Shown here one piece after another: positions 1 through 13,034 of a stretch of DNA of 64,000 nt. A model generated the notes under the pieces. It was not told where the DNA came from. It was given only the letters and a program-made list of their open reading frames with translations, and searched no databases. The position numbers were made by a program, and so were the translations under genes. Within the stretch, counting starts at the first letter, position 1. The number at the start of each line of letters is the position of its first letter. Source of the DNA: Staphylococcus muscae (GTDB taxonomy: Bacteria > Bacillota > Bacilli > Staphylococcales > Staphylococcaceae); contig NZ_CP027848.1 in assembly GCF_003019275.1 (NCBI RefSeq), positions 372,001 through 436,000 on the forward strand. Direction: 5' to 3'.

Positions 1-133
1 TAGTGATCCAGCCGTACGTCGTTTTGCACGTCAAATGCGTTCGATGGGAATCGATGATGCATTGCGTGAAAGAGGTGCTGAGAATGGAGACATTGTCCGA
101 ATTCTTGGTGGTGAATTTGAGTTTGTAGAATAA
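1..133 (+). CDS. obgE: GTPase ObgE/CgtA, C-terminal fragment
   Basis: This is the 3' end of the Obg GTPase gene, which works in late 50S ribosome assembly and stringent control. The open frame enters the window in frame 2 and stops at 131-133. The 43 residues seen include [16 protein letters not shown] and end [15 protein letters not shown], the characteristic tail of the Obg C-terminal (OCT) domain. The G domain lies upstream of the window. Obg followed by an ACT-domain gene and then ruvAB is the usual Bacillales order. Confidence 0.93.
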   Translation, partial: SDPAVRRFARQMRSMGIDDALRERGAENGDIVRILGGEFEFVE

Positions 134-156
134 CAATTGAATAAGGGGGAGATCGA

Positions 157-600
157 ATGACATCTAAATTTTATTTAATTCGGGAAGATGTATTGCCGTT
201 TGTTGTTGAAAAAGTATTGAAGGTAAAAGCATCACTCAAGGAGAATCCAGCAATGACGGTACAGGAAGCAGTTGTTTTGCATGATTGTTCCCGCAGTGCT
301 TTTTATAAATATAGAGATACGATTTTCCCTTTAGAAGATATGAAACAAAATCTTGAAGCATTTACAATCATATTATATGTGAATGATAAGGTAGGGATTT
401 TAGCGCATATATTAGAGAAATTGTCATCATTAAATTTCTCGGTATTAACGATACATCAAAGCGTCCCAATTGATAAAAAAGCGTCAATTACTTTGTCGTT
501 GAATGCGAGTAAAGCAACGCTAACTGCTTATGAAATTATCAATGAGTTGCGCCAAATAGACTATGTTTATAACGTAGATATCATCGGGATGAATACGTAA
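157..600 (+). CDS. UPF0735 ACT domain-containing protein (PheB-like)
   Basis: A 147-residue protein of the UPF0735 family, called PheB in Bacillus, where it also lies next to obg. The C-terminal half (about residues 68-140) reads as an ACT domain, the small-molecule regulatory fold common in amino-acid metabolism. The N-terminal part looks helical with a possible helix-turn-helix ([13 protein letters not shown]). The start is preceded by AAGGGGGAG at good spacing, 23 nt after the obgE stop, so it is probably co-transcribed with obgE. Its ligand and precise role are unknown; no pheA follows here, so a role in phenylalanine synthesis is not supported by context. Confidence 0.85.
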   Translation: MTSKFYLIREDVLPFVVEKVLKVKASLKENPAMTVQEAVVLHDCSRSAFYKYRDTIFPLEDMKQNLEAFTIILYVNDKVGILAHILEKLSSLNFSVLTIHQSVPIDKKASITLSLNASKATLTAYEIINELRQIDYVYNVDIIGMNT

Positions 601-614
601 GGAGAAGAATGAGT

Positions 615-1214
615 ATGTATGCATATATACGTGGTACAGTAACGGAACTACAACCTTCACATATTGTTGTTGAGACGTCTTCTGGCATCGGCTATGAAAT
701 TCAAACGCCGAATTCTTATCGTTTCCAAAGTCAATTGCAGCAACAAGTAATTGTATATACCTCTCTCATTGTTAGAGAAGATGCACAATTACTGTATGGC
801 TTTATCAACCAAGAAGAAAAGACGATGTTTTTGAGTTTGATTAAGGTGACAGGTATCGGTCCGAAATCAGCACTAGCCATTTTAGCTGCCAGCACACCAG
901 CTCAAGTGAAACGAGCGATCGAACAAGAAGATGATGCTTATTTGACGCAGTTTCCGGGTATTGGTAAAAAAACTGCACGTCAAATCATTTTGGATCTCAA
1001 AGGTAAAGTTGCGGTAGATACACCAGTTGAAAGTGGTTTATTCGCAGTGGAATCAAACGAAAATGAACATATTTATAAGGATGCCTTGCTTGCATTGGAT
1101 GCGTTAGGTTATTCTAAGCGAGAGCTACAAAAAGTCGAAAAAGCGATGCAAAAAGAAGTATTTGAATCAGTTGATGCAGCTGTTAAGTTTGGCTTGAAGC
1201 AATTGATTGGTTAG
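615..1214 (+). CDS. ruvA: Holliday junction branch migration protein RuvA
   Basis: RuvA tetramers clamp the four-way Holliday junction and load the RuvB motor. The protein (199 aa from 615) begins MYAYIRG, an OB-fold start typical of RuvA. It has two helix-hairpin-helix motifs ([10 protein letters not shown] about 78-88, [10 protein letters not shown] about 113-122) and the C-terminal RuvB-binding domain. An in-frame ATG at 609 exists, but the AAGGAGA at 599-605 is spaced about 9 nt from 615, and family members start MYAY, so 615 is preferred. It directly precedes ruvB; no ruvC is present, as expected in Firmicutes, where RecU replaces it. Confidence 0.96.
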   Translation: MYAYIRGTVTELQPSHIVVETSSGIGYEIQTPNSYRFQSQLQQQVIVYTSLIVREDAQLLYGFINQEEKTMFLSLIKVTGIGPKSALAILAASTPAQVKRAIEQEDDAYLTQFPGIGKKTARQIILDLKGKVAVDTPVESGLFAVESNENEHIYKDALLALDALGYSKRELQKVEKAMQKEVFESVDAAVKFGLKQLIG

Positions 1215-1224
1215 GAGGTACATC

Positions 1225-2223
1225 ATGGAGCATGACCGTATGATGGATGGACACGAAAATACATTTGATGATGACATAGAACTGTCATTGCGACCTGAAT
1301 ATTTACGTCAATATATTGGACAGTCAGCGATTAAGTCTAATTTGGAAGTATTTATTCAAGCGGCAAAGCTTCGTGAAGAGCCGCTCGATCACGTTCTATT
1401 ATTTGGTCCACCCGGTCTTGGTAAAACAACGTTATCACATATTATCGCAAATGAAATGGGCGTCAACATGCGTACTGTGTCAGGTCCATCAATCGAACGT
1501 CCCGGAGACCTAGCGGCGATTTTAACGAATTTACAACCTGGTGATGTACTGTTTATTGATGAAATACATCGATTAAGTAGTGTAGTAGAAGAAGTTCTCT
1601 ATCCTGCGATGGAAGACTTTTTCTTAGACATTGTTGTTGGAAAAGGTGAAGAAGCACGTAGCATACGTATTGATTTGCCACCGTTTACGCTTGTAGGCGC
1701 AACAACACGTGCTGGAAGCTTAACGGGGCCTTTAAGAGATCGTTTTGGTGTACACTTAAGGCTCGAGTATTATAGTGAAGTCGATCTACAACATATCATC
1801 ATGCGTACTGCTGAAGTGCTCGGTACATCCATAGATAAAGAAAGTGCATTTGAGATTGCGAGACGTAGCCGTGGTACACCGAGAATAGCAAATCGCTTGT
1901 TGAAGCGAATTCGAGACTTCCAACAAGTGAACCAAGATGACATGATTTATATTGAAACGACGAAACATGCACTGCAATTATTACAAGTGGATGATCAAGG
2001 TCTCGATTATATTGATCATAAAATGATGGCTTGTATTATAGAGCAGTATAATGGTGGGCCAGTCGGCTTGGATACCATTGCAGTATCCATCGGAGAAGAA
2101 CGTGTCACGATAGAAGATGTGTATGAACCTTTTCTCATACAAAAAGGTTTTCTCGAACGTACCCCACGTGGTCGGAAGGCAACACCTTTCGCCTATGAAC
2201 ATTTCAATTACGGACAAAAGTGA
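1225..2223 (+). CDS. ruvB: Holliday junction branch migration ATPase RuvB
   Basis: RuvB is the hexameric AAA+ motor that pulls DNA through the RuvA-junction complex. The 332-residue product shows Walker A GPPGLGKT (61-68), Walker B FIDEIHRL (110-117), sensor I GATTRAG (158-164) and a C-terminal winged helix ending near [11 protein letters not shown]. The start is ATG 1225, 6 nt after AGGAGG (1213-1218). An upstream in-frame TTG at 1207 lies before this ribosome-binding site and is not used. Only 10 nt separate the ruvA stop from the start, indicating translational coupling. Confidence 0.97.
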   Translation: MEHDRMMDGHENTFDDDIELSLRPEYLRQYIGQSAIKSNLEVFIQAAKLREEPLDHVLLFGPPGLGKTTLSHIIANEMGVNMRTVSGPSIERPGDLAAILTNLQPGDVLFIDEIHRLSSVVEEVLYPAMEDFFLDIVVGKGEEARSIRIDLPPFTLVGATTRAGSLTGPLRDRFGVHLRLEYYSEVDLQHIIMRTAEVLGTSIDKESAFEIARRSRGTPRIANRLLKRIRDFQQVNQDDMIYIETTKHALQLLQVDDQGLDYIDHKMMACIIEQYNGGPVGLDTIAVSIGEERVTIEDVYEPFLIQKGFLERTPRGRKATPFAYEHFNYGQK

Positions 2224-2235
2224 GGAGTTTGCACG

Positions 2236-4418
<2,183 letters not shown>

Positions 4419-4433
4419 ATTGGAGTTTGAATT

Positions 4434-4697
4434 ATGTCATCAATTATTAGTTTATTACCACTTATATTGCTGTTCGTTGTCATGTGGTTTTTCATGATTC
4501 GTCCGCAGCAAAAACGTGCAAAAGAGCATCGTGAAATGGTGGAGCAATTACAATCAGGTCAACGTGTAACAACTATCGGTGGTATCAAAGGAACTGTTCG
4601 TGCTGTTGATGAAACAACAGCAGTCATTACAGTGAATGGTAAAGGCACTGAACTTACTTTTGAGAAGCAAGCGATTAAACAAGTTGACCCATCATAA
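4434..4697 (+). CDS. yajC: Preprotein translocase subunit YajC
   Basis: YajC is a small membrane partner of the SecDF complex assisting SecYEG. This 87-residue protein has one N-terminal transmembrane helix (about 6-22, rich in Leu, Phe, Val) followed by the family motif RPQQKRAKEH and a basic, beta-rich cytoplasmic tail with VTTIGGIKG. It lies 15 nt after tgt and upstream of secDF, its functional partner, although a hairpin terminator separates the two. Confidence 0.92.
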   Translation: MSSIISLLPLILLFVVMWFFMIRPQQKRAKEHREMVEQLQSGQRVTTIGGIKGTVRAVDETTAVITVNGKGTELTFEKQAIKQVDPS

Positions 4698-4716
4698 TAC
4701 AAGTAGAAACAATAAC

Positions 4717-4750
4717 AGCTGGGGCAAATGTATTTGCTCCAGCTTGTATC
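4717..4750 (+). terminator. Hairpin terminator after yajC
   Basis: A 13-bp inverted repeat (4717-4729 with 4732-4744, one G-T pair) lies just after the yajC stop. The U-tract behind it is weak, so termination may be only partial. Confidence 0.6.
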
Positions 4751-4764
4751 ATTTTAGTGCTGAA

Positions 4765-4800
4765 TCATGATTCGGATAATATTTTTACGAATCCGCATGA
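4765..4800 (+). promoter_or_regulatory. Inverted repeat upstream of secDF
   Basis: TCATG-ATTCG at 4765-4774 is matched by CGAAT-ccg-CATGA ending at 4800, giving two stem blocks with a 3-nt bulge and an AT-rich loop. It sits about 120 nt before secDF and has no U-tract directly behind it, so it could be an operator or leader structure rather than a terminator. Confidence 0.3.
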
Positions 4801-4921
4801 ATTTGATATGATAGTAAAGATTAATAGTTAGACTTACACAACGTCATGTTGCATTAACCCTTCTTCTACATAGGTTATATTAAAGTGTTAACTATGAAAC
4901 AACAATAAAAGAGGTGTTTAT

Positions 4922-7201
4922 GTGAAAAAAGCAAGTAGGTTGGTTGCCTTTTTCGTATTAGTTGCATTGCTATTTGGTATGATGGCAACAACATACAAAA
5001 GTGTAATCAAAGATGTTAGCCTAGGACTTGACTTACAAGGTGGTTTCGAGGTGCTCTATCAAGTTAATCCTTTGGAGAAAGGGGATAAAATTGATAGCAC
5101 AGCAGTAGAATCTACTGCGAAGACATTAGAAAGACGTGTCAACGTACTAGGTGTTTCAGAACCAAAAATTCAAGTCGAAGATAAAAACCGTATACGTGTT
5201 CAATTAGCTGGAGTCAAAGACCAATCGCAAGCACGTAAAATCTTATCTTCACAAGCCAATTTAACAATCCGTGATTCAGATGACAAAGTATTATTAACGG
5301 GTAAAGATTTAGTACAAGGTTCTGCAAAACAAGAATTTAAACAGAATACAAATGCACCCGCTGTGACATTTAAGTTAAAAGACAGCAAAAAATTTGCGCG
5401 TGTCACACAAGAAATCTCTGAAAAAGATGAGAACGTCATGGTCGTGTGGTTAGATTTCCAAAAAGGAGATAGCTACCAAGACGAAAAAACGAAAGAAGAT
5501 CCAAAATATATTTCAGCTGCATCTGTTGAACAAGCAATCGACTCAGAAAGTGTTGAAATCTCTGGTGGATTCCAAGGTGAAGATGGTATTGCGGAAGCAA
5601 AACAAATTGCTGACCTTCTGAATTCAGGCTCATTGCCAGTTGACTTAAAAGAAATATATTCAACATCAGTTGGGGCACAATTCGGTCAAGATGCGTTAGA
5701 TAAAACAATCTTTGCATCAGTACTCGGTATCGGAATCATCTTTGCCTTTATGTTATTGTTCTACCATATTCCGGGTGCGATTGCGGTAATTACATTAACA
5801 ACGTACATCTACTTAACAATGGTTGCATTCAACTTTATCGGTGGTGTGCTGACACTTCCAGGTTTAGCAGCCCTTGTATTAGGTGTTGGTATGGCCGTAG
5901 ATGCGAATATCATCATGTATGAACGTATAAAAGATGAGATTCGTATTGGACGAACGTTGAAACAAGCATACAAACGAGCAAACAAGAGCTCATTCATTAC
6001 GATTTTGGATGCCAACTTAACAACCGTATTGGCAGCAACTGTCCTATTCTTCTTCGGTGAAAGTTCAGTAAAAGGTTTCGCTACGATGCTCTTACTAGCA
6101 ATTCTTATGAGTTTCGTTACAGCTGTATTCTTAACACGTATACTTTTATCGTTACTTGTTCATTCAAACTTCTTCAAGAAGAAAATGTGGTTGTTCGGTG
6201 TGAAAAAGAAAGATATTCATGATATTAATGAAGGCTATGACGTACCGGACCTTCATACACCATATGACAAAATTGACTTTATGAAGGTAGCCAAACCTTT
6301 ATTTGCCTTGAGTGGTATTATTATCGTTGCAGGTATCGTCATAATCTCTATCTTTAAGTTGAATTTAGGGATTGATTTTACATCAGGTACACGTGTGGAC
6401 TTCCAGTCTGATCAACCATTGAAACAAGCACAAGTTGAGAAGAAAATGGAAGATATTGACTTGAAACCGAACCAAATGTCAATTGGTGGAGACAAAGATC
6501 AAAATGCATCTATGCAATATAAACATGATTTGACAAAAGAAGAGATTTCTACCTTGAAAGATACGTTAAGTAAAGCTTACAAAGCAGATCCTTCAGTGAA
6601 TACAGTTTCACCAACTATTGGTCAAGAATTAGCAAAAAATGCGATGCTAGCTGTTATACTTGCATCAATTGGCATGATAATCTATATCACATTGCGTTTT
6701 GAATGGCGTATGGGTATTTCATCAATTATTTCATTATTACATGATGCGTTTATGATTATCGCAGTGTTTAGCTTGTTGCGTTTAGAAGTAGATATTACAT
6801 TCATCGCAGCAGTACTAACGATCATCGGTTACTCAATCAATGATACGATCGTTACATTTGACCGTGTACGTGAGATGTTAGCGAATGTTAAAGTAATCAC
6901 AAAAGAAGAACAAATTGATTACATTGTGAACAGTTCTATTCGTCAAACGTTAACGCGTTCTATTAATACCGTATTAACCGTTGTTGTTGTTGTTGTTGCA
7001 TTATTAATCTTTGGAGCATCCAGCATCTTCAACTTCTCATTAGCGTTATTAATTGGATTAGTATCTGGTGTGTACTCATCAATCTTTACAGCCGTTCCGT
7101 TATGGGGTATTTTAAAGAAACGTGAGTTACGTAAATCAGACAATCATAAACTCGTTGTTTATAAACGTAAACGTACAAATGAAGAAAAAGTATTAGTTTA
7201 A
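4922..7201 (+). CDS. secDF: Protein translocase subunit SecDF (fused)
   Basis: SecDF uses the proton gradient to drive late steps of Sec export. The 759-residue protein fuses SecD and SecF, as in other Bacillales. The SecD half has an N-terminal helix, the motif LGLDLQGG (about 34-41), a large extracellular domain and about five more helices. The SecF half repeats the pattern with LGIDFTSGTRVDF and further helices. A valine-rich helix near residue 690 is encoded by consecutive GTT codons (6980-6998). The start is GTG 4922; the overlapping ATG at 4920 is followed at once by a stop. A strong terminator follows. Confidence 0.95.
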   Translation: MKKASRLVAFFVLVALLFGMMATTYKSVIKDVSLGLDLQGGFEVLYQVNPLEKGDKIDSTAVESTAKTLERRVNVLGVSEPKIQVEDKNRIRVQLAGVKDQSQARKILSSQANLTIRDSDDKVLLTGKDLVQGSAKQEFKQNTNAPAVTFKLKDSKKFARVTQEISEKDENVMVVWLDFQKGDSYQDEKTKEDPKYISAASVEQAIDSESVEISGGFQGEDGIAEAKQIADLLNSGSLPVDLKEIYSTSVGAQFGQDALDKTIFASVLGIGIIFAFMLLFYHIPGAIAVITLTTYIYLTMVAFNFIGGVLTLPGLAALVLGVGMAVDANIIMYERIKDEIRIGRTLKQAYKRANKSSFITILDANLTTVLAATVLFFFGESSVKGFATMLLLAILMSFVTAVFLTRILLSLLVHSNFFKKKMWLFGVKKKDIHDINEGYDVPDLHTPYDKIDFMKVAKPLFALSGIIIVAGIVIISIFKLNLGIDFTSGTRVDFQSDQPLKQAQVEKKMEDIDLKPNQMSIGGDKDQNASMQYKHDLTKEEISTLKDTLSKAYKADPSVNTVSPTIGQELAKNAMLAVILASIGMIIYITLRFEWRMGISSIISLLHDAFMIIAVFSLLRLEVDITFIAAVLTIIGYSINDTIVTFDRVREMLANVKVITKEEQIDYIVNSSIRQTLTRSINTVLTVVVVVVALLIFGASSIFNFSLALLIGLVSGVYSSIFTAVPLWGILKKRELRKSDNHKLVVYKRKRTNEEKVLV

Positions 7202-7211
7202 TGCTTATATG

Positions 7212-7254
7212 AGGTATGTGTTATTTTAGTCGATAACACATACCTTTTTATTTA
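7212..7254 (+). terminator. Rho-independent terminator after secDF
   Basis: A perfect 13-bp stem (7212-7224 with 7233-7245), 8-nt loop and a T-rich tail (TTTTTATTTA). It separates secDF from recJ, which has its own TATAAT at 7268-7273. Confidence 0.92.
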
Positions 7255-7300
7255 GGCAATTTTTAGATATAATACGGGTTGTGAAAAGAGGTATGTAATC

Positions 7301-9586
7301 ATGATAAAATCCAAATTTCAATGGTGTCATAATGAAAAAAATCAAGAAATTGATGCGACATTAATACAAAAATTTAATATTACGCCAATTATGCAAGGAA
7401 TCTTGGAAGGGAAAGGAATTGTTTCAGAATCCGAGTTATCTGCATTGTTAAATGATGAAGCAATCATTCATGATCCAAACATGTTGAGCGACATTGACCG
7501 TGCTGTTGCACGCATCCGTCAAGCTGTTGCTAAAGACGAAGCGATTCTCGTATATGGAGACTACGATGCAGATGGTGTCACATCTACAACAATAATGGTC
7601 GATGCACTTCGTAAAATCGGTGCGACCGTCGGCTGGTATATACCGAACCGCTTTACAGAAGGGTATGGGCCAAGTGAAGCGGCATTTCAAAATGCAGTGG
7701 ATGAAGGCGTTTCTCTAATTATTACTGTTGACAACGGTATCCAAGGACATCAAGAAATTGAACTTGTACAACAACAAGGTGTGGATGTTATCGTGACAGA
7801 CCACCATGAAATGGGACCCACGCTACCAAATGCGTATGCGATTGTACATCCAATGCATGATGATTATGCATATCCGTGTCCGTATCTATGTGGTGCAGGC
7901 GTTGCCTTAAAAGTAGCCAATGCGTTACTTGATAGTGAGATGCCAGATACCTACTGGGGGTTAGCTGCGATTGGAACAGTGGCAGACCTTGTGCCAATGA
8001 CTGACGAAAATAGAACGATTGTTAAAAAAGGTTTAAAAGTATTGAACGAGACGATGCCACCGTCTATTTCGGCATTGTTAGAACAAGCGAAGTATAACGA
8101 CCAAGTTACAGAAGAAACAATTGGTTTTTTAATCGGTCCACGTTTGAATGCAGTAGGTCGATTAGATGATGCAAGTTTAGCAGCTGAACTTTTAATGGCT
8201 GACGATTATGAAGAAGCGCTATTTCTTGCAGAACAAGTGGAACATTTCAATTTGGAACGTAAAGAAATTGTACAGGCCATTGCAGAAGAAGCACTACAAA
8301 TGGCAGCGAGTTATGTTGAAAGAGGCGACCAGTTTCTTGTGCTTGCACAACATGGCTGGCATGAAGGTGTACTCGGTATCGTGGCATCACGTATTGTTGA
8401 GACGTACCATTTACCAACGATGGTACTGAATATCGATGATGAAAAAGGACATGCAAAAGGCTCTGCACGTAGCATTGAACAAGTATCAATGTTTGAAGCA
8501 TTAAGTATACAAACTGATTATATCGAAAAATTTGGCGGTCATCATATGGCGGCTGGATTGACGATGTCGATTGAATATGTGGATACATTGCGTGATAATT
8601 TGAATAAATGGATGAAGCAAATGTTTGAAGGGGTGTCACTGCAGCCGACTAAGCGTATTGACGCAAGATTGGACTTAGAGGATGTCACAGTAGATAACAT
8701 TCAAGCGATCCAACGATTAAGACCATTTGGAATGGGCTTCAATAAGCCAGTATTCCAATTATCGGGCCTTCAAGTGCAACAAACAAAAGCGATTGGTCAG
8801 CAACAAAATCATCTGAAATTGTCATTTGATGGTACACTACTACAAGCACTTTTTTGGAATCAAGGACAACTTGCATCTGAATTAATGGCAGGACAATCTA
8901 TTGATATACTCGGGGAGTTTCAGATTAATGAGTGGAATGGTAATCGTACAGCACAAGTTATATTGACTGATCTTGCGAGTAATGAACGTCAGATTTTAGA
9001 CTATCGAAGCAAAAATAAAAAATTACCATCTTTTGAAAATCAGACGAATGTGTGCCATTTTATACACCCAAGTCGTGACAAAGAAAACAACCATCAATTT
9101 TATTATGGTGAAATAATTCCGAATAACTATGAAAAATGTGTGTTTAGAGACCTTCCGTTAACAATGGAAGATATTGAAACGTCATTGCAACAACTTAATG
9201 CGTCGCAAATATATCTCGTTTTTGAACATACACAATCCATTTATTTTGATGGCATGCCACAAATGGGGATTTTTAAACAATGTTATAAGGCAATCTTGCA
9301 AAAAGGCAATATCAATCTTGCGCAAGATGGACTGCCTTTATGTCAATTTTTAAATATTAAACCAAACATTTTAAAATTTATCTTAAAAGTTTTTTTAGAC
9401 TTAGGTCTCATCACTCAAAAAGATGGTATAATTGAACCTGTACAGCAAACTGATAAACGACCGATTGAATCGAGCCGTGTCTATCAAGCGCGTATACAAC
9501 GATTAGAAGTTGAAAAACAACTACTTTATGATGAATTTAGTGCGATAAAAACTTGGATTGATACAACGATGACACGCACGAACTAG
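7301..9586 (+). CDS. recJ: Single-stranded-DNA-specific exonuclease RecJ
   Basis: RecJ is the 5'-3' ssDNA exonuclease of recombinational and mismatch repair. The 761-residue protein has the DHH-phosphoesterase motifs YGDYDADG (about 85-92), VDNG (143-146) and the defining TDHH (166-169), then the DHHA1 motif GGHHMAAG. An OB-fold and a Firmicute-specific C-terminal extension follow. The start ATG has AGAGGT upstream, and a TATAAT box lies at 7268-7273. The next gene, apt, follows after 10 nt, so the two are co-transcribed. Confidence 0.95.
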   Translation: MIKSKFQWCHNEKNQEIDATLIQKFNITPIMQGILEGKGIVSESELSALLNDEAIIHDPNMLSDIDRAVARIRQAVAKDEAILVYGDYDADGVTSTTIMVDALRKIGATVGWYIPNRFTEGYGPSEAAFQNAVDEGVSLIITVDNGIQGHQEIELVQQQGVDVIVTDHHEMGPTLPNAYAIVHPMHDDYAYPCPYLCGAGVALKVANALLDSEMPDTYWGLAAIGTVADLVPMTDENRTIVKKGLKVLNETMPPSISALLEQAKYNDQVTEETIGFLIGPRLNAVGRLDDASLAAELLMADDYEEALFLAEQVEHFNLERKEIVQAIAEEALQMAASYVERGDQFLVLAQHGWHEGVLGIVASRIVETYHLPTMVLNIDDEKGHAKGSARSIEQVSMFEALSIQTDYIEKFGGHHMAAGLTMSIEYVDTLRDNLNKWMKQMFEGVSLQPTKRIDARLDLEDVTVDNIQAIQRLRPFGMGFNKPVFQLSGLQVQQTKAIGQQQNHLKLSFDGTLLQALFWNQGQLASELMAGQSIDILGEFQINEWNGNRTAQVILTDLASNERQILDYRSKNKKLPSFENQTNVCHFIHPSRDKENNHQFYYGEIIPNNYEKCVFRDLPLTMEDIETSLQQLNASQIYLVFEHTQSIYFDGMPQMGIFKQCYKAILQKGNINLAQDGLPLCQFLNIKPNILKFILKVFLDLGLITQKDGIIEPVQQTDKRPIESSRVYQARIQRLEVEKQLLYDEFSAIKTWIDTTMTRTN

Positions 9587-9596
9587 GAGGATATCG

Positions 9597-10115
9597 ATGG
9601 ATTTAAAACAATACGTTTCTGAGGTACAAGACTGGCCTCAAAAAGGCGTGAGCTTTAAAGATATAACTACGATTATGGACAATGGTGAAGCTTATGGCTA
9701 TGCAACAGACCAAATTGTAAAATATGCAAAAGAAAAAAATGTAGACATTGTAGTCGGACCTGAAGCGCGTGGCTTTATTATCGGGTGCCCAGTTGCTTAT
9801 GCGATGGGCATTGGCTTTGCACCTGTCCGCAAAGAAGGAAAGCTTCCAAGAGAAGTCATTCGCTATGAATATGACTTAGAATACGGTAGTAACGTATTAA
9901 CAATGCATGCCGATGCAATTAAACCTGGACAACGTGTCTTAATTACAGATGACTTGCTAGCAACAGGTGGGACGATTGAAGCGGCGATTAACCTTGTTGA
10001 ACAACAAGGCGGTATTGTAGCGGGGATTGCTTTCATTATTGAACTTGCGTACTTAAATGGGATTGAAAAGATTAAAGATTATGACGTTATGTGTCTAATC
10101 TCATATGATGAATAG
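9597..10115 (+). CDS. apt: Adenine phosphoribosyltransferase
   Basis: Apt salvages adenine with PRPP to give AMP. The 172-residue length matches the family. The PRPP-binding loop [13 protein letters not shown] (114-126) and the type I PRTase core ([12 protein letters not shown], 52-63) are clear. AGGAGG stands just upstream of the ATG. It lies between recJ and the (p)ppGpp synthase gene, a conserved arrangement linking purine salvage to the stringent response; a terminator separates it from rel. Confidence 0.96.
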   Translation: MDLKQYVSEVQDWPQKGVSFKDITTIMDNGEAYGYATDQIVKYAKEKNVDIVVGPEARGFIIGCPVAYAMGIGFAPVRKEGKLPREVIRYEYDLEYGSNVLTMHADAIKPGQRVLITDDLLATGGTIEAAINLVEQQGGIVAGIAFIIELAYLNGIEKIKDYDVMCLISYDE

Positions 10116-10126
10116 ATTTGCAAGAG

Positions 10127-10156
10127 GTGGAATGGCTACGGCTATTCCACTTTTTT
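10127..10156 (+). terminator. Terminator after apt
   Basis: A 10-bp stem (10127-10136 with 10141-10150, one G-T pair), a TACG tetraloop and six T residues. It ends the recJ-apt transcript. Confidence 0.9.
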
Positions 10157-10315
10157 AATAGTAAACTACATATAGTCGTCTATATAAATATTATGTAAAC
10201 TATAAGTTGTATTTGAATTTCAATCACCTTTAATCTATTTTTTACAAGCTGTAATTTTATCAAATTTTGACTAAGGATTTTCAAAAAGTCCACATTAAAA
10301 AGATAGGTTAGATAG

Positions 10316-10344
10316 TTCAATTATTGCAATGCTTGTAGTATGAT
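10316..10344 (+). promoter_or_regulatory. Putative sigma-A promoter of rel
   Basis: TTCAAT (10316-10321), a 17-nt spacer and TATGAT (10339-10344) lie about 35 nt before the rel start. The roughly 150 nt before it, after the apt terminator, are AT-rich and show no gene. Confidence 0.5.
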
Positions 10345-10378
10345 AGAATTAATATTGATTTTTGTTGGGGGTGTCCAC

Positions 10379-12568
10379 TTGAATAACGAATATCCATATA
10401 GTGCTGATGAAGTTCTTTATAAGGCAAAAACGTACCTTAGTGAAGAACAGTATGCATTTGTACTAAAAAGTTATCATTTAGCATACGAGGCACATGAAGG
10501 GCAATTTCGTAAAAATGGTTTACCATATATCATGCATCCGATACAAGTCGCTGGGATTTTAACCGAGATGCGTCTCGACGGCCCGACAATTGTGGCGGGT
10601 TTTCTACATGATGTTATAGAAGATACACCCTATACGTTTAACGATGTGGCAGAGATGTTCAACGTTGAAATTGCAACGATTGTAGATGGTGTAACCAAGT
10701 TGAAAAAAGTAAAATATCGTTCAAAAGAAGAACAACAAGCTGAAAACCATCGTAAGTTATTTATCGCCATCGCAAAAGATGTACGTGTTATTTTAGTTAA
10801 ATTAGCGGATCGCTTACATAATATGCGAACATTACGTGCAATGCCACGTGAAAAGCAAATTCGTATCTCTAAAGAAACACTTGAAATTTATGCACCATTA
10901 GCGCACCGTTTAGGGATTAACACAATTAAATGGGAACTAGAAGATATCGCATTGCGCTATATCGATAATGTACAATATTTCAGAATCGTCAATTTGATGA
11001 AGAAAAAGCGCAGTGAACGTGAAGCGTATATTCAAAACGCGATTCATAACATTCGCAAAGAGATGGATATTATGAGGATTGATGGCGAAATCAATGGCCG
11101 TCCAAAGCATATTTATAGTATTTATCGAAAAATGGTTAAACAGAAAAAACAATTCGACCAAATATTTGACTTGTTGGCAGTTCGTGTAATTGTTCATTCA
11201 ATTAAAGATTGTTATGCTGTTCTCGGACTTGTTCATACACTTTGGAAACCAATGCCAGGCCGTTTCAAAGACTATATTGCAATGCCTAAACAAAATATGT
11301 ACCAGTCATTGCATACAACCGTAGTCGGTCCAAATGGTGACCCGCTTGAAATTCAAATTCGCACATTTGAAATGCATGAAATTGCTGAACATGGGGTTGC
11401 TGCACACTGGGCATACAAAGAAGGAAAACAAGTTACACAAGACAGTGAAAAATACCATGAAAAACTGAACTGGTTAAAAGACATTGCTGAGACAGATCAC
11501 ACTTCTAGCGATGCACAAGAGTTTATCGAGTCATTGAAGTTTGACTTACAAAGTGATAAAGTTTATGCGTTTACTCCAGCAAGTGATGTTATTGAATTGC
11601 CTTATGGTGCAGTTCCAATTGATTTTGCATATGCAATTCATAGTGAAGTAGGAAACAAAATGATTGGTGCCAAAGTTAACGGCAAAATTGTCCCTATTGA
11701 CTATGTGTTACAAACAGGCGATATTGTTGAGATTCGTACGAGCAAGCATTCGTATGGGCCGAGTCGTGACTGGTTAAAAATTGTACGCTCATCTAGTGCG
11801 AAAAGTAAGATTAAAGGCTTCTTTAAGAAACAAGACCGTTCCTCTAATATTGAAAAAGGAAAGTTCATGATTGAAGCAGAACTTAAAGAACAAGGCTTCA
11901 AAGTGGATGAAGTGTTAACTGATGCCAATCTTAAAATTGTGAATGAAAAATACAATTTTGCAAATGAATCAGATCTATATGCGTCTGTTGGGTTTGGTGG
12001 TGTAACGTCGCAACAAATCGTCAATAAATTGACCGAACGTATTCGTATTGAACAAAAACAACGTGCATTGAACCAAGCACAAGAAGTGACGAAATCTGTG
12101 CCAATCAAAGATCATATTACGACTGATTCTGGCGTATATGTTGAAGGTTTAGACAACGTATTGATTAAACTCTCAAAATGTTGCAATCCAATCCCAGGAG
12201 ATAAAATACTTGGTTATATTACGAAAGGGCACGGCATCAAAGTCCATCGCACGGATTGTCCTAACATTAAAAATGAAAATGAGCGTTTAATTGATGTTGA
12301 ATGGGTAAAATCCAAAAATGCTGCACAAAAATATCAAGTGGACCTTGAAATAACGGCATATGATCGTAACGGTTTGCTCAATGAAGTCCTACAATCTGTT
12401 AATAGTACATCAAGCAATCTGATTAAAGTATCAGGTCGATCGGATATTGATAAAAATGCAGTGATTAATTTAAGTATCATGGTTAAAAATGTTCATGAAG
12501 TATACAAAGTTGCTGATAAAATAAAACAACTTGGAGACATCTATACGGTAACTCGAGTTTGGAATTAG
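10379..12568 (+). CDS. rel: Bifunctional (p)ppGpp synthetase/hydrolase Rel
   Basis: This long RSH enzyme makes and degrades (p)ppGpp in the stringent response. From TTG 10379 it is 729 aa. The order is HD hydrolase (FLHDVIEDT), synthetase ([35 protein letters not shown]), TGS ([17 protein letters not shown]), a zinc-finger-like segment with KCCNPIPGD, and a C-terminal ACT domain. The TTG is preceded by a G-rich ribosome-binding site (TGGGGGTG) and gives the conserved N terminus [12 protein letters not shown]. An ATG at 10340 would add 13 unconserved residues. The dtd gene follows after 13 nt. Confidence 0.95.
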   Translation: MNNEYPYSADEVLYKAKTYLSEEQYAFVLKSYHLAYEAHEGQFRKNGLPYIMHPIQVAGILTEMRLDGPTIVAGFLHDVIEDTPYTFNDVAEMFNVEIATIVDGVTKLKKVKYRSKEEQQAENHRKLFIAIAKDVRVILVKLADRLHNMRTLRAMPREKQIRISKETLEIYAPLAHRLGINTIKWELEDIALRYIDNVQYFRIVNLMKKKRSEREAYIQNAIHNIRKEMDIMRIDGEINGRPKHIYSIYRKMVKQKKQFDQIFDLLAVRVIVHSIKDCYAVLGLVHTLWKPMPGRFKDYIAMPKQNMYQSLHTTVVGPNGDPLEIQIRTFEMHEIAEHGVAAHWAYKEGKQVTQDSEKYHEKLNWLKDIAETDHTSSDAQEFIESLKFDLQSDKVYAFTPASDVIELPYGAVPIDFAYAIHSEVGNKMIGAKVNGKIVPIDYVLQTGDIVEIRTSKHSYGPSRDWLKIVRSSSAKSKIKGFFKKQDRSSNIEKGKFMIEAELKEQGFKVDEVLTDANLKIVNEKYNFANESDLYASVGFGGVTSQQIVNKLTERIRIEQKQRALNQAQEVTKSVPIKDHITTDSGVYVEGLDNVLIKLSKCCNPIPGDKILGYITKGHGIKVHRTDCPNIKNENERLIDVEWVKSKNAAQKYQVDLEITAYDRNGLLNEVLQSVNSTSSNLIKVSGRSDIDKNAVINLSIMVKNVHEVYKVADKIKQLGDIYTVTRVWN

Positions 12569-12581
12569 GAGTGATCTACGA

Positions 12582-13034
12582 ATGAAAATTGTTGTTCAAC
12601 GTGTAAAGTCTGCTGCTGTGACTAATACTTCAATTCATCATGAAATATCACAAGGACTCTGTCTTCTCGTTGGCGTGGGTCAAGGTGATACAATAGCGGA
12701 TGTAGAAGCGTTAGCTAAAAAAATAGCAAATGCACGTATTTTTGAAGACGAAGCAGGAAAATTAAATTTAAATGTGCAACAAATTGAAGGTGAAGTCTTA
12801 TCTATTTCGCAATTTACTTTGTATGCAGATGTGAAAAAAGGAAACCGACCTGGATTTTCAAATGCAATGGCACCAGATGAAGCAAACGCATTGTATGAAA
12901 AATTTAATGATGCATTGCGCAACTTTAATCTTACTGTCAAAACAGGAGACTTCGGAACTGATATGTTAATTGACATACAAAATGATGGCCCTGTAACGAT
13001 TATTTATGAAACTGAAAATGGCAAGATTGTATGA
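12582..13034 (+). CDS. dtd: D-aminoacyl-tRNA deacylase Dtd
   Basis: Dtd removes D-amino acids, and glycine from tRNA-Ala, by proofreading mischarged tRNA. The 150-residue protein carries the family signature SQFTLYAD (about 66-73), [11 protein letters not shown] and the C-terminal N-x-GPVT motif (NDGPVTI). AGGAG precedes the ATG. It lies between rel and lytH and overlaps lytH by 4 nt (ATGA), which indicates translational coupling. Confidence 0.95.
   Translation: MKIVVQRVKSAAVTNTSIHHEISQGLCLLVGVGQGDTIADVEALAKKIANARIFEDEAGKLNLNVQQIEGEVLSISQFTLYADVKKGNRPGFSNAMAPDEANALYEKFNDALRNFNLTVKTGDFGTDMLIDIQNDGPVTIIYETENGKIV

Noticed and set aside
6980..6998. GTT repeat inside secDF as a phase-variable tract
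   Set aside because: The unit is a whole codon, so length changes keep the frame; it encodes valines in a membrane helix.
8247..8639. 130-codon minus-strand frame within recJ
   Set aside because: It is a shadow of recJ with no start signal or recognisable protein features.
11701..12108. 135-codon minus-strand frame within rel
   Set aside because: Antisense shadow of a conserved coding region.
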